Shown one piece after another: positions 36,859 through 51,639 of a stretch of DNA of 64,000 nt; within the stretch, counting starts at the first letter, position 1, and every line of letters begins with the position of its first letter. A program made the translations under genes and the position numbers. The stretch comes from Eunapius fragilis. Lineage: Eukaryota > Porifera > Demospongiae > Spongillida > Spongillidae. The DNA lies in assembly GCA_963681505.1 (NCBI GenBank), contig OY811973.1:372001-436000 (forward strand), in the 5' to 3' direction. The notes under the pieces were generated by a model. That model worked only from the letters and a program-made list of their open reading frames with translations, had not been told where the DNA came from and did no database searches.

Positions 36859-37645
36859 CTACAACATTACACAATGTCCTAAATATGCTATGAATACAAT
36901 CACCCCGCCCACTTCCCTTAGCTTTGCCTCTTGATATAGTCAGCAAAGGCACTGGCAACGCAAGGCAACATACATAATATCAGCAACACCACACATACTC
37001 TAAAGTGAGGCTTGGGAGAGATATGTACAGCGATTTGAAGCAGTTGAACAATTTATAGCCGATAAAAAATAGTTGCCAAATAATAAGGAAGAACCTCTAG
37101 AGCATATAACAACACCAACCTGCGCATATAAAGAGAGCATTTAGCTCGGAAAACTACCCAGCATGACAACTGATCTGATGTTACAACATGGTTATAATGG
37201 ATTATGTCTGATAACGTGTTTTATCCTATGCTTGTTTTGTGGTGGGGAGCACAATGTCCTGTGTGCTCAGCAACTGATGCTAGATCAAGTTGCTTCTCTT
37301 TGGAAGAAAATCTACTTACCTGCATGTTTGCAGTTGATCAGGAAACTAGAACGTAATCTTGTTCATAAAAGTCAACTTTTTATGTGTTATCAAGCTAAAC
37401 TTCTTTAGCCAGCATTCAGACCATATTAGTCGATTCTTGATTGTACATTTTTGATTATATTGTTGTAAGGTTCATATCTATATTGTTTCTTTTATCCCTG
37501 ACACCTATGTACACTAATAGCAGTGTCTGCAACATATATACTCATAGATTATTTTGGCTTGAAATCTTTTTACTTTTATATTCATTAAATTTGATTAATA
37601 CATAATACGACCAATCACACTGTACAATCCCCTATTTTTAAACCA
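36859..37645. other. expected site of upstream POLD1 exons; none recognised
   Basis: On the minus strand no block matching the POLD1 residues before MRKRD was found. A plus-strand frame at 37163-37408 (81 codons, one hydrophobic stretch CLITCFILCLFC) has no recognised relative and may be chance. A donor-like GCAG|GTAAGT lies on the minus strand near 37321 with no recognisable exon before it. Confidence 0.4.
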
Positions 37646-37966
37646 CTGTGCACCTCTCTGCCAGCTCCACACACGATTACCTCTCTGCCAGCTCCACACA
37701 CCCTCACCTCTCTGCCAGCTCACCGCTCTGCCAGCTCCACACACCCTCACCTCTCTGCCAGCTCCACACACCCTCACCTCTCTGCCAGCTCCACACACCC
37801 TCACCTCTCTGCCAGCTCCACACACCCTCACCACTCTGCCAGCTCCACACACCCTCACCTCTCTGCCAGCTCCACACACCCTCACCTCTCTGCCAGCTCC
37901 ACACACCCTCACCTCTCTGCCAGCTCCACACACCCTCACCACTCTGCCAGCTCCACACACCATCTT
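37646..37966 (+). repeat. 27-bp minisatellite next to the large satellite
   Basis: About 11 to 12 copies of CTCTCTGCCAGCTCCACACA plus CCCTCAC. The first copies are irregular. The unit is a multiple of three, so all frames stay open on both strands; the predicted peptides are artefacts. Confidence 0.92.
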
Positions 37967-39327
37967 CCATGTGTGCAGTGGTTTGCTCATATTGCATGTC
38001 TCATCAACACCTCGATGCTAAGATAGTCAAAAATTTCCCATAGAAATGTATGGGTGGGAACCTACTTTTGAATCGCTTGGTAAACCCATACCAAAGCAGG
38101 TATCCTCAGGGTGGCATTTAAAACAGATAGAGGAATGGTTACTGCTATCTTCCATGTGTGCAGTGGTTTGCTCATATTGCATGCCTCATCAACACCTCGA
38201 TGCTAAGATAGTCAATATTTCCTATAGAGATGTATGGGGGGTTTCCTATAGGAATGTATGGGTGGGAACCTAGTTTTGAATCGCTTGGGTAACCCATACC
38301 GAAGCAGGTATGCTCGGGGTGGCATTTAAAACAGATAGAGGAATGGTTACTGCTATCTTCCATGTGTGCAGTGGTTTGCTCATATTGCATGTCTCATCAA
38401 CACCTCGATGCTAAGATAGTCAAAAATTTCCAATAGAAATGTATGGGTGGGAACCTACTTTTGAATCGTTTGGTAAACCCATACCAAAGCAGGTATCCTC
38501 GGGGTGGCATTTAAAACAGATAGAGGAATGGTTACTGCTATCTTCCATGTGTGCAGTGGTTTGCTCATATTGCATGTCTCATCAACACCTCGATGCTAAG
38601 ATAGTCAAAAATTTCCCATAGAAATGTATGGGTGGGAACCTACTTTTGAATCGCTTGGTAAACCCATACCAAAGCAGGTATCCTCAGGGTGGCATTTAAA
38701 ACAGATAGAGGAATGGTTACTGCTATCTTCCATGTGTGCAGTGGTTTGCTCATATTGCATGCCTCATCAACACCTCGATGCTAAGATAGTCAATATTTCC
38801 TATAGAGATGTATGGGGGGTTTCCTATAGGAATGTATGGGTGGGAACCTAGTTTTGAATCGCTTGGGTAACCCATACCGAAGCAGGTATGCTCGGGGTGG
38901 CATTTAAAACAGATAGAGGAATGGTTACTGCTATCTTCCATGTGTGCAGTGGTTTGCTCATATTGCATGTCTCATCAACACCTCGATGCTAAGATAGTCA
39001 AAAATTTCCAATAGAAATGTATGGGTGGGAACCTACTTTTGAATCGTTTGGTAAACCCATACCAAAGCAGGTATCCTCGGGGTGGCATTTAAAACAGATA
39101 GAGGAATGGTTACTGCTATCTTCCATGTGTGCAGTGGTTTGCTCATATTGCATGTCTCATCAACACCTCGATGCTAAGATAGTCAAAAATTTCCCATAGA
39201 AATGTATGGGTGGGAACATACTTTTGAATCGCTTGTTAAACCCATACCAAAGCAGGTATCCTCGGGGTGGCATTTAAAACCGATAGAGGAATGGTTACTG
39301 CTATCTTCCATGTGTGCAGTGGTTTGC

Positions 39328-42240
39328 TCATATTGCATGCCTCATCAACACCTCGATGCTAAGATAGTCAATATTTCCTATAGAGATGTATGGGGGGTTT
39401 CCTATAGGAATGTATGGGTGGGAACCTAGTTTTGAATCGCTTGGGTAACCCATACTGAAGCAGGTATGCTCGGGGTGGCATTTAAAACAGATAGAGGAAT
39501 GGTTACTGCTATCTTCCATGTGTGCAGTGGTTTGCTCATATTGCATGTCTCATCAACACCTCGATGATAAGATAGTCAATATTTCCCATAGAGATGTATG
39601 GGTGGTTTCCCATAGGAATGTATGGGTGGGAACCTACTTTTTAATCGCTTGTTAAACCCATACCAAAGCAGGTATCCTCGGGGTGGCATTTAAAACCGAT
39701 AGAGGAATGGTTACTGCTATCTTCCATGTGTGCAGTGGTTTGCTCATATTGCATGCCTCATCAACACCTCGATGCTAAGATAGTCAATATTTCCTATAGA
39801 GATGTATGGGGGGTTTCCTATAGGAATGTATGGGTGGGAACCTAGTTTTGAATCGCTTGGGTAACCCATACCGAAGCAGGTATGCTCGGGGTGGCATTTA
39901 AAACAGATAGAGGAATGGTTACTGCTATCTTCCATGTGTGCAGTGGTTTGCTCATATTGCATGTCTCATCAACACCTCGATGATAAGATAGTCAATATTT
40001 CCCATAGAGATGTATGGGTGGTTTCCCATAGCAATGTATGGGTGGGAACCTACTTTTTAATCGCTTGTTAAACCCATACCAAAGCAGGTATCCTCGGGGT
40101 GGCATTTAAAACCGATAGAGGAATGGTTACTGCTATCTTCCATGTGTGCAGTGGTTTGCTCATATTGCATGCCTCATCAACACCTCGATGCTAAGATAGT
40201 CAATATTTCCTATAGAGATGTATGGGGGGTTTCCTATAGGAATGTATGGGTGGGAACCTAGTTTTGAATCGCTTGGGTAACCCATACCGAAGCAGGTATG
40301 CTCGGGGTGGCATTTAAAACAGATAGAGGAATGGTTACTGCTATCTTCCATGTGTGCAGTGGTTTGCTCATATTGCATGTCTCATCAACACCTCGATGAT
40401 AAGATAGTCAATATTTCCCATAGAGATGTATGGGTGGTTTCCCATAGGAATGTATGGGTGGGAACCTACTTTTTAATCGCTTGTTAAACCCATACCAAAG
40501 CAGGTATCCTCGGGGTGGCATTTAAAACCGATAGAGGAATGGTTACTGCTATCTTCCATGTGTGCAGTGGTTTGCTCATATTGCATGCCTCATCAACACC
40601 TCGATGCTAAGATAGTCAATATTTCCTATAGAGATGTATGGGGGGTTTCCTATAGGAATGTATGGGTGGGAACCTAGTTTTGAATCGCTTGGGTAACCCA
40701 TACCGAAGCAGGTATGCTCGGGGTGGCATTTAAAACAGATAGAGGAATGGTTACTGCTATCTTCCATGTGTGCAGTGGTTTGCTCATATTGCATGTCTCA
40801 TCAACACCTCGATGATAAGATAGTCAATATTTCCCATAGAGATGTATGGGTGGTTTCACATAGGAATGTATGGGTGGGAACCTACTTTTTAATCGCTTGT
40901 TAAACCCATACCAAAGCAGGTATCCTCGGGGTGGCATTTAAAACCGATAGAGGAATGGTTACTGCTATCTTCCATGTGTGCAGTGGTTTGCTCATATTGC
41001 ATGCCTCATCAACACCTCGATGCTAAGATAGTCAATATTTCCTATAGAGATGTATGGGGGGTTTCCTATAGGAATGTATGGGTGGGAACCTAGTTTTGAA
41101 TCGCTTGGGTAACCCATACCGAAGCAGGTATGCTCGGGGTGGCATTTAAAACAGATAGAGGAATGGTTACTGCTATCTTCCATGTGTGCAGTGGTTTGCT
41201 CATATTGCATGTCTCATCAACACCTCGATGATAAGATAGTCAATATTTCCCATAGAGATGTATGGGTGGTTTCCCATAGGAATGTATGGGTGGGAACCTA
41301 CTTTTTAATCGCTTGTTAAACCCATACCAAAGCAGGTATCCTCGGGGTGGCATTTAAAACCGATAGAGGAATGGTTACTGCTATCTTCCATGTGTGCAGT
41401 GGTTTGCTCATATTGCATGCCTCATCAACACCTCGATGCTAAGATAGTCAATATTTCCTATAGAGATGTATGGGGGGTTTCCTATAGGAATGTATGGGTG
41501 GGAACCTAGTTTTGAATCGCTTGGGTAACCCATACCGAAGCAGGTATGCTCGGGGTGGCATTTAAAACAGATAGAGGAATGGTTACTGCTATCTTCCATG
41601 TGTGCAGTGGTTTGCTCATATTGCATGTCTCATCAACACCTCGATGATAAGATAGTCAATATTTCCCATAGAGATGTATGGGTGGTTTCCCATAGGAATG
41701 TATGGGTGGGAACCTACTTTTTAATCGCTTGTTAAACCCATACCAAAGCAGGTATCCTCGGGGTGGCATTTAAAACCGATAGAGGAATGGTTACTGCTAT
41801 CTTCCATGTGTGCAGTGGTTTGCTCATATTGCATGCCTCATCAACACCTCGATGCTAAGATAGTCAATATTTCCTATAGAGATGTATGGGGGGTTTCCTA
41901 TAGGAATGTATGGGTGGGAACCTAGTTTTGAATCGCTTGGGTAACCCATACCGAAGCAGGTATGCTCGGGGTGGCATTTAAAACAGATAGAGGAATGGTT
42001 ACTGCTATCTTCCATGTGTGCAGTGGTTTGCTCATATTGCATGTCTCATCAACACCTCGATGATAAGATAGTCAATATTTCCCATAGAGATGTATGGGTG
42101 GTTTCCCATAGGAATGTATGGGTGGGAACCTACTTTTTAATCGCTTGGTAAACCCATACCAAAGCAGGTATCCTCGGGGTGGCATTTAAAACAGATAGTG
42201 GAATGGTTACTGCTATCTTCCATGTGTGCAGTGGTTTGCT
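39328..42240 (+). repeat. higher-order repeat: 416-bp dimers, seven copies
   Basis: Identical landmarks recur exactly every 416 bases (39328, 39744, 40160, 40576, 40992, 41408, 41824). Each dimer is two 208-bp monomers. Copies differ by only a few bases, pointing to recent amplification. Confidence 0.95.
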
Positions 42241-42483
42241 CATATTGCATGTCTCATCAACACCTCGATGCTAAGATAGTCAAAAATTTCCTATAGAAAT
42301 GTATGGGTGGGAACCTACTTTTGAATCGCTTGGTAAACCCATACCAAAGCAGGTATCCTCGGGGTTGCATTTAAAACAGATAGAGGAATGGTTACTGCTA
42401 TCTTCCATGTGTGCAGTGGTTTGCTCATATTGCATGTCTCATCAACACCTCAATGCTAAGATAGTCAAAAATTTCCCATAGAA

Positions 42484-45400
42484 ATGTATGGGTGGGAACC
42501 TACTTTTGAATCGCTTGTTAAACCCATACCAAAGCAGGTATCCTCGGGGTGGCATTTAAAACAGATAGAGGAATGGTTACTGCTATCTTCCATGTGTGCA
42601 GTGGTTTGCTCATATTGCATGTCTCATCAACACCTCGATGCTAAGATAGTCAAAAATTTCCCATAGAAATGTATGGGTGGGAACCTACTTTTGAATCGCT
42701 TGTTAAACCCATACCAAAGCAGGTATCCTCGGGGTGGCAATTAAAACAGATAGAGGAATGGTTACTGCTATCTTCCATGTGTGCAATGGTTTGCTCATAT
42801 TGCATGTCTCATCAACACCTCGATGCTAAGATAGTCAATATTTCCCATAGAAATGTATGGGTGGGAACCTACTTTTGAATCGCTTAGTAATCCCATACCA
42901 ATGCAGATATGCTCGGGGTGGCATTAAAAGGAGATAGAGGAGTGGTTACTGCTATCTTCCATGTGTGCAGTGGTTTGCTCATATTGCATGTCTCATCAAC
43001 ACCTCGATGCTAAGATAGTCAATATTACCCATAGAGATGTATGGGTGGTTTCCCATAGTAATGTTTAGGTGGGAACCTACTTTTGAATCGCTTAGTAAAC
43101 CCATACCAATGCAGGTATGCTCGGGATGGCATTAAAAACCGATATAGGAGTGGTTATTGCTATCTTCCATGTGTGCAGTGGTTTGCTCATATTACATGTC
43201 TCATCAACACCTCGATGCTAATATAGTCAAAAATTTCCCATAGAAATGTATGGGTGGTTTCCCATAGGAATGTATGGGTGGGAACCTACTTTTGAATCGC
43301 TTGGTTAACCCATACCGAAGCAGGTATGCTCGGGGTGGCATTTAAAACAGATAGAGGAGTGGTTACTGCTATCTTCCAAGTGTGCAGTGGTTTACTCATA
43401 TTGCATGTCTCATCAACACCTCGATGCTAAGATAGTCAAAAATTTCCCATAGAAATGTATGGGTGGGAACCTACTATTGAATCGCTTGGTAAACCCATAC
43501 CAAAGCACGTATGCTCGGGGTGGCATTTAAAACAGATAGAGGAGTGGTTACTGCTATCTTCCATGTGTGCAGTGGTTTGCTCATATTGCATGTCTCATCA
43601 ACACCTCGATGCTAAGATAGTCAATACTTCCCATAGAGATGTATGGGTGATAAATTTCCCATAGATATGTATGGGTGGGAACCTACTTTTGAATCGCTTG
43701 GTAAACCCATACCAAAGCAGGTATGCTCGGGATGGCATTAAAAACCGATAGAGGAGGGGTTACTGCTATCGTCCATGTGTGCTGTGGTTTGCTCATATTG
43801 CATGTCACATCAACACCTCTATGCTAATATAGTCAATATTTCCCATAGAGATGTATGGGTGGTATGCTCGGGATGGCATTAAAAACCGATAGAGGAGGGG
43901 TTACTGCTATCTTCCATGTGTGCTGTGGTTTGCTCATATTGCATGTCACATCAACACCTCAATGCTAAGATAGTCAAAAATTTCCCATAGAAATGTATGG
44001 GTGGGAACCTACTTTTGAATCGCTTGTTAAACCCATACCAAAGCAGGTATCCTCGGGGTGGCATTTAAAACAGATAGAGGAATGGTTACTGCTATCTTCC
44101 ATGTGTGCAGTGGTTTGCTCATATTGCATGTCTCATCAACACCTCGATGCTAAGATAGTCAAAAATTTCCCATAGAAATGTATGGGTGGGAACCTACTTT
44201 TGAATCGCTTGTTAAACCCATACCAAAGCAGGTATCCTCGGGGTGGCAATTAAAACAGATAGAGGAATGGTTACTGCTATCTTCCATGTGTGCAATGGTT
44301 TGCTCATATTGCATGTCTCATCAACACCTCGATGCTAAGATAGTCAATATTTCCCATAGAAATGTATGGGTGGGAACCTACTTTTGAATCGCTTAGTAAT
44401 CCCATACCAATGCAGATATGCTCGGGGTGGCATTAAAAGGAGATAGAGGAGTGGTTACTGCTATCTTCCATGTGTGCAGTGGTTTGCTCATATTGCATGT
44501 CTCATCAACACCTCGATGCTAAGATAGTCAATATTACCCATAGAGATGTATGGGTGGTTTCCCATAGTAATGTTTAGGTGGGAACCTACTTTTGAATCGC
44601 TTAGTAAACCCATACCAATGCAGGTATGCTCGGGATGGCATTAAAAACCGATATAGGAGTGGTTATTGCTATCTTCCATGTGTGCAGTGGTTTGCTCATA
44701 TTACATGTCTCATCAACACCTCGATGCTAATATAGTCAAAAATTTCCCATAGAAATGTATGGGTGGTTTCCCATAGGAATGTATGGGTGGGAACCTACTT
44801 TTGAATCGCTTGGTTAACCCATACCGAAGCAGGTATGCTCGGGGTGGCATTTAAAACAGATAGAGGAGTGGTTACTGCTATCTTCCAAGTGTGCAGTGGT
44901 TTACTCATATTGCATGTCTCATCAACACCTCGATGCTAAGATAGTCAAAAATTTCCCATAGAAATGTATGGGTGGGAACCTACTATTGAATCGCTTGGTA
45001 AACCCATACCAAAGCACGTATGCTCGGGGTGGCATTTAAAACAGATAGAGGAGTGGTTACTGCTATCTTCCATGTGTGCAGTGGTTTGCTCATATTGCAT
45101 GTCTCATCAACACCTCGATGCTAAGATAGTCAATACTTCCCATAGAGATGTATGGGTGATAAATTTCCCATAGATATGTATGGGTGGGAACCTACTTTTG
45201 AATCGCTTGGTAAACCCATACCAAAGCAGGTATGCTCGGGATGGCATTAAAAACCGATAGAGGAGGGGTTACTGCTATCGTCCATGTGTGCTGTGGTTTG
45301 CTCATATTGCATGTCACATCAACACCTCTATGCTAATATAGTCAATATTTCCCATAGAGATGTATGGGTGGTATGCTCGGGATGGCATTAAAAACCGATA

Positions 45401-45830
45401 GAGGAGGGGTTACTGCTATCTTCCATGTGTGCTGTGGTTTGCTCATATTGCATGTCACATCAACACCTCAATGCTAAGATAGTCAAAAATTTCCCATAGA
45501 AATGTATGGGTGGGAACCTACTTTTGAATCGCTTGTTAAACCCATACCAAAGCAGGTATCCTCGGGGTGGCATTTAAAACAGATAGAGGAATGGTTACTG
45601 CTATCTTCCATGTGTGCAGTGGTTTGCTCATATTGCATGTCTCATCAACACCTCGATGCTAAGATAGTCAAAAATTTCCCATAGAAATGTATGGGTGGGA
45701 ACCTACTTTTGAATCGCTTGTTAAACCCATACCAAAGCAGGTATCCTCGGGGTGGCAATTAAAACAGATAGAGGAATGGTTACTGCTATCTTCCATGTGT
45801 GCAATGGTTTGCTCATATTGTATGTCTCAT
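42484..45830 (+). repeat. higher-order repeat: 1509-bp unit, two full copies plus a part
   Basis: Landmarks at 42484, 43993 and 45502 are spaced by exactly 1509 bases, as are 42669/44178/45687 and 43455/44964. The third copy diverges near 45.83 kb. The unit contains short, long and one shortened monomer. Confidence 0.95.
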
Positions 45831-46384
45831 CAACACCTCGATGCTAATATAGTCAAAAATTTCCCATAGAAATGTATGGGTGGGAGCCTACTTTTGAATC
45901 GCTTAGTAAACCCATACCAATGCAGGTATGCTCGGGATGGCATTAAAAACCGATATAGGAGTGGTTACTGCTATCTTCCATGTGTGCAGTGGTTTGCTCA
46001 TATTGCATGTCTCATCAACACCTCGATGCTAATATAGTCAATATTTCCTATAGAGATGTATGGGTGGTTTCCCATAGGAATGTATGGGTGGGAACCTACG
46101 TTTGAATCGATTGGTTAACCCATACCAAAGCAGGTATGCTCGGGGTGGAATTTAAAAGAGATAGAGGAGTGGTTACTGCTATCTTTCATGTGTGCAGTGG
46201 TTTGCTCATATTGCATGTCTCATCAACACCTCGATGCTAAGATAGTCAATATTTCCCATAGAAATGTATGGGTGGGAACCTACTTTTGAATCGCTTAGTA
46301 ATCCCATACCAATGCAGGTATGCTCGGGGTGGCATTAAAAGGAGATAGAGGAGTGGTTACTGCTATCTTCCATGTGTACAGTGG

Positions 46385-48660
46385 TTTGCTCATATTGTAT
46401 GTCTCATCAACACCTCGATGCTAATATAGTCAAAAATTTCCCATAGAAATGTATGGGTGGGAGCCTACTTTTGAATCGCTTGGTAAACCCATACCAAAGC
46501 AGGTATGCTCGGGATGGCATTAAAAACCGATAGAGTAGTGGTTACTGCTATCTTCCATGTGTGCAGTGGTTTGCTCATATTGCATGTCAAATCAACACCT
46601 CGATGCTAATATAGTCAATATTTCCCATAGAGATGTATGGGTGGTTTCCCATAGGAATGTATGGGTGGGAACCTACTTTTGAATCGATTGGTTAACCCAT
46701 ACCAAAGCAGGTATGCTTGGGGTGGAATTTAAAAGAGATAGAGGAGTGGTTACTGCTATGTTTCATGTGTGCAGTGGTTTGCTCATATTGCATGTCTCAT
46801 CAACACCTCGATGCTAAAATTGTCAATATTTCCCATAGAAATGTATGGGTGGGAACCTACTTTTGAATCGCTTAGTAATCCCATACCAATGCAGGTATGC
46901 TCGGGGTGGCATTAAAAGGAGATAGAGGAGTGGTTACTGCTATCTTCCATGTGTGCAATGGTTTGCTCATATTGCATGTCTCATCAACACCTCGATGCTA
47001 AGATAGTCAAAAATTTCCCATAGAAATGTATCGGTGGGAACCTACTTTTGAATCGCTTGGTAAACCCATACCAAAGCAGGTATGCTCGGGATGGCATTAA
47101 AAACCGATAGAGGAGGGGTTACTGCTATCTTCCATGTGTGCTGTGGTTTGCTCATATTGCATGTCACATCAACACCTCGATGCTAATATAGTCAATATTT
47201 CCCATAGAGATGTATGGGTGGTTTCCCATAGGAATGTATGGGTGGGAACCTACTTTTGAATCGATTGGTTAACCCATACCAAAGCAGGTATGCTCGGGGT
47301 GGAATTTAAAAGAGATAGAGGAGTGGTTACTGCTATCTTTCATGTGTGCAGTGGTTTGCTCATATTGCATGTCTCATCAACACCTCGATGCTAAGATAGT
47401 CAAAAATTGCCCATAGAAATGTATGGGTGGGAACCTACTTTTGAATCGCTTGGTAAACCCATACCGAAGCAGGTATGCTCAGGATGGCATTAAAAACCGA
47501 TAGAGGAGTGGTTACTGTTATCTTCCATGTGTGCAGTGGTTTGCTCATATTGCATGTCTCATCAACACCTCGATGCTAATATAGTCAATATTTCCCATAG
47601 AGATGTATGGGTGGTTTCCCATAGAAATGTATAGGTGGGAACCTACTTTTGAATCGCTTAGTAAACCCATACCAATGCAGGTATGCTCGGGATGGCATTA
47701 AAAACCGATATAGGAGTGGTTACTGCTATCTTCCATGTGTGCAGTGGTTTGCTCATATTGCATGTCTCATCAACACCTCGATGCTAGTATAGTCATTATT
47801 TCCCATAGAGATGTATGGGTGGTTTCCCATAGGAATGTATGGGTGGGAACCTACTTTTGAATCGATTGGTTAACCCATACCATAGCAGGTATGCTCGGGG
47901 TGGAATTTAAAAGAGATAGAGGAGTGGTTACTGCTATCTTTCATGTGTGCAGTGGTTTGCTCATATTGCATGTCTCATCAACACCTCGATGCTAAGATAG
48001 TCAATATTTCCAATAGAAATGGATGGGTGGGAACCTACTTTTGAATCGCTTAGTAAATCCATACCAATGCAGGTATGCTCGGGGTGGCATTAAAAGGAGA
48101 TAGAGGAGTGGTTACTGCTATCTTCCATGTGTGCAGTGGTTTGCTCATATTGTATGTCTCATCAACACCTCGATGCTAAGATAGTCAAAAATTTCCCATA
48201 GAAATGTATCGGTGGGAACCTACTTTTGAATCGCTTGGTAAACCCATACCAAAGCAGGTATGCTCGGGATGGCATTAAAAACCGATAGAGGAGGGGTTAC
48301 TGCTATCTTCCATGTGTGCTGTGGTTTGCTCATATTGCATGTCACATCAACACCTCGATGCTAATATAGTCAATATTTCCCATAGAGATGTATGGGTGGT
48401 TTCCCATAGGAATGTATGGGTCGGAACCTACTTTTGAATCGATTGGTTAACCCATACCAAAGCAGGTATGCTTGGGGTGGAATTTAAAAGAGATAGAGGA
48501 GTGGTTACTGCTATCTTTCATGTGTGCAGTGGTTTGCTCATATTGCATGTCGCATCAACACCTCGATGCTAAGATAGTCAAAAATTTCCCATAGAAATGT
48601 ATGGGTGGGAACCTACTTTTGAATCGCTTGGTAAACCCATACCGAAGCAGGTATGCTCGG
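46385..48660 (+). repeat. about 2.28-kb block duplicated at 53599-55875
   Basis: Private variants such as GCTATGTTTCATGTGTG (46757 and 53971), GATGCTAAAATTGTCAAT and GTATGGGTCGGAACC (48417 and 55631) recur at a constant offset of 7214 bases. The match starts near 46385 and ends near 48660. Confidence 0.85.
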
Positions 48661-51639
48661 GATGGCATTAAAAACCGATAGAGGAGTGGTTACTGTTATC
48701 TTCCATGTGTGCAGTGGTTTGCTCATATTGCATGTCTCATCAACACCTCGATGCTAATATAGTCAATATTTCCCATAGAGATGTATGGGTGGTTTCCCAT
48801 AGTAATGTATAGGTGGGAACCTACTTTTGAATCGCTTAGTAAACCCATACCAATGCAGGTATGCTCGGGATGGCATTAAAAACCGATATAGGAGTGGTTA
48901 TTGCTATCTTCCATGTGTGCAGTGGTTTGCTCATATTGCATGTCTCATCAACACCTCGATGCTAGTATAGTCATTATTTCCCATAGAGATGTATGGGTGG
49001 TTTCCCATAGGAATGTGTGGGTGGGAACCTACTTTTGAATCGATTGGTTAACCCATACCATAGCAGGTATGCTCGGGGTGGAATTTAAAACAGATAGAGG
49101 AGTGGTTACTGCTATCTTTCATGTGTGCAGTGGTTTGCTCATATTGCATGTCTCATCAACACCTCGATGCTAAGATAGTCAATATTTCCAATAGAAATGG
49201 ATGGGTGGGAACCTACTTTTGAATCGCTTAGTAAACCCATACCAATGCAGGTATGCTCGGAGTGGCATTAAAAGGAGATAGAGGAGTGGTTACTGCTATC
49301 TTCCATGTGTGCAGTGGTTTGCTCATATTGTATGTCTCATCAACACCTCGATGCTAAGATAGTCAAAAATTTCCCATAGAAATGTATCGTTGGGAACCTA
49401 CTTTTGAATCGCTTGGTAAACCCATACCAAAGCAGGTATGCTCGGGATGGCATTAAAAACCGATAGAGGAGGGGTTACTGCTATCTTCCATGTGTGCTGT
49501 GGTTTGCTCATATTGCATGTCACATCAACACCTCGATGCTAATATAGTCAATATTTCCCATAGAGATGTATGGGTGGTTTCCCATAGGAATGTATGGGTC
49601 GGAACCTACTTTTGAATCGATTGGTTAACCCATACCAAAGCAGGTATGCTTGGGGTGGAATTTAAAAGAGATAGAGGAGTGGTTACTGCTATGTGTGCAG
49701 TGGTTTGCTCATATTGCATGTCGCATCAACACCTCGATGCTAAGATAGTCAAAAATTTCCCATAGAAATGTATGGGTGGGAACCTACTTTTGAATCGCTT
49801 GGTAAACCCATACCGAAGCAGGTATGCTCGGGATGGCATTTAAAACCGATAGAGGAGTGGTTACTGTTATCTTCCATGTGTGCAGTGGTTTGCTCATATT
49901 GCATGTCTCATCAACACCTCGATGCTAATATAGTCAATATTTCCCATAGAGATGTATGGGTGGTTTCCCATAGTAATGTATAGGTGGGAACCTACTTTTG
50001 AATCGCTTAGTAAACCCATACCAATGCAGGTATGCTCGGGATGGCATTAAAAACCGATATAGGAGTGGTTATTGCTATCTTCCATGTGTGCAGTGGTTTG
50101 CTCATATTGCATGTCTCATCAACACCTCGATGCTAATATAGTCAATATTTCCCATAGAGATGTATGGGTGGTTTCCCATAGGAATGTATGGGTGGGAACC
50201 TACTTTTGAATCGATTGGTTAACCCATACCAAAGCAGGTTTGCTCGGGGTGGAATTTAAAAGAGATAGAGGAGTGGTTACTGCTATCTTTCATGTGTGCA
50301 GTGGTTTGCTCATATTGCATGTCTCATCAACACCTCGATGCTAAGATAGTCAATATTTCCCATAGAAATGTATGGGTGGGAACCTACTTTTGAATCGCTT
50401 AGTAATCCCATACCAATGTAGGTATGCTCGGGGTGGCATTAAAAGGAGATAGAGGAGTGGTTACTGCTATCTTCCATGTGTGCAGTGGTTTGCTCATATT
50501 GTATGTCTCATCAACACCTCGATGCTAAGATAGTCAATATTACCCATAGAGATGTATGGGTGGTTTCCCATAGTAATGTATAGGTGGGAACCTACTTTTG
50601 AATCGCTTAGTAAACCCATACCAATGCAGGTATGCTCGGGATGGCATTAAAAACCGATATAGGAGTGGTTATTGCTATCTTCCATGTGTGCAGTGGTTTG
50701 CTCATATTGCATGTCTCATCAACACCTCGATGCTAATATAGTCAATATTTCCCATAGAGATGTATGGGTGGTTTCCCATAGGAATGTATGGGTGGGAACC
50801 TACTTTTGAATCGATTGGTTAACCCATACCAAAGTAGGTATGCTCGGGGTGGAATTTAAAAGAGATAGAGGAGTGGTTACTGCTATCTTTCATGTGTGCA
50901 GTGGTTTGCTCATATTGCATGTCTCATCAACACCTCGATGCTAAGATAGTCAATATTTCCCATAGAAATGTATGGGTGGGAACCTACTTTTGAATCGCTT
51001 AGTAATCCCATACCAATGCAGGTATGCGCGGGGTGGCATTAAAAGGAGATAGAGGAGTGGTTACTGCTATCTTCCATGTGTGCAGTGGTTTGCTCATATT
51101 GCATGTCTCATCAACACCTCGATGCTAAGATAGTCAAAAATTTCCCATAGAAATGTATGGGTGGGAACCTACTTTTGAATCGCTTGGTAAACCCATACCA
51201 AAGCAGGTATGCTCGGGATGGCATTAAAAACCGATAGAGTAGTGGTTACTGCTATCTTCCATGTGTGCAGTGGTTTGCTCATATTGCATGTCTCATCAAC
51301 ACCTCGATGCTAAGATAGTCAATTTTTCCCATAGAGATGTATGGGTGGTTTCCCATAGGAATGTATGGGTGGGAACCTACCTTTGAATCGATTGGTTAAC
51401 CCATACCAAAGCAGGTATGCTTGGGGTGGAAGTTAAAAGAGATAGAGGAGTGGTTACTGCTATCTTTCATGTGTGCAGTGGTTTGCTCATATTGCATGTC
51501 TCATCAACACCTCGATGCTAAGATAGTCAAAAATTTCCCATAGAAATGTATGGGTGGGAACCTACTATTGAATCGCTTGGTAAACCCATACCAAAGCACG
51601 TATGCTCGGGGTGGCATTTAAAACAGATAGAGGAGTGGT

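Noticed and set aside
37163-37408. 81-codon plus-strand frame with one hydrophobic stretch as a membrane protein
   Set aside because: No similarity, promoter or conserved feature is visible. The length is possible by chance, so it is only mentioned in the gap entry.
37595-38043. 131-codon frames on both strands over the 27-bp repeat
   Set aside because: The period is a multiple of three, so all frames stay open. They are not coding.
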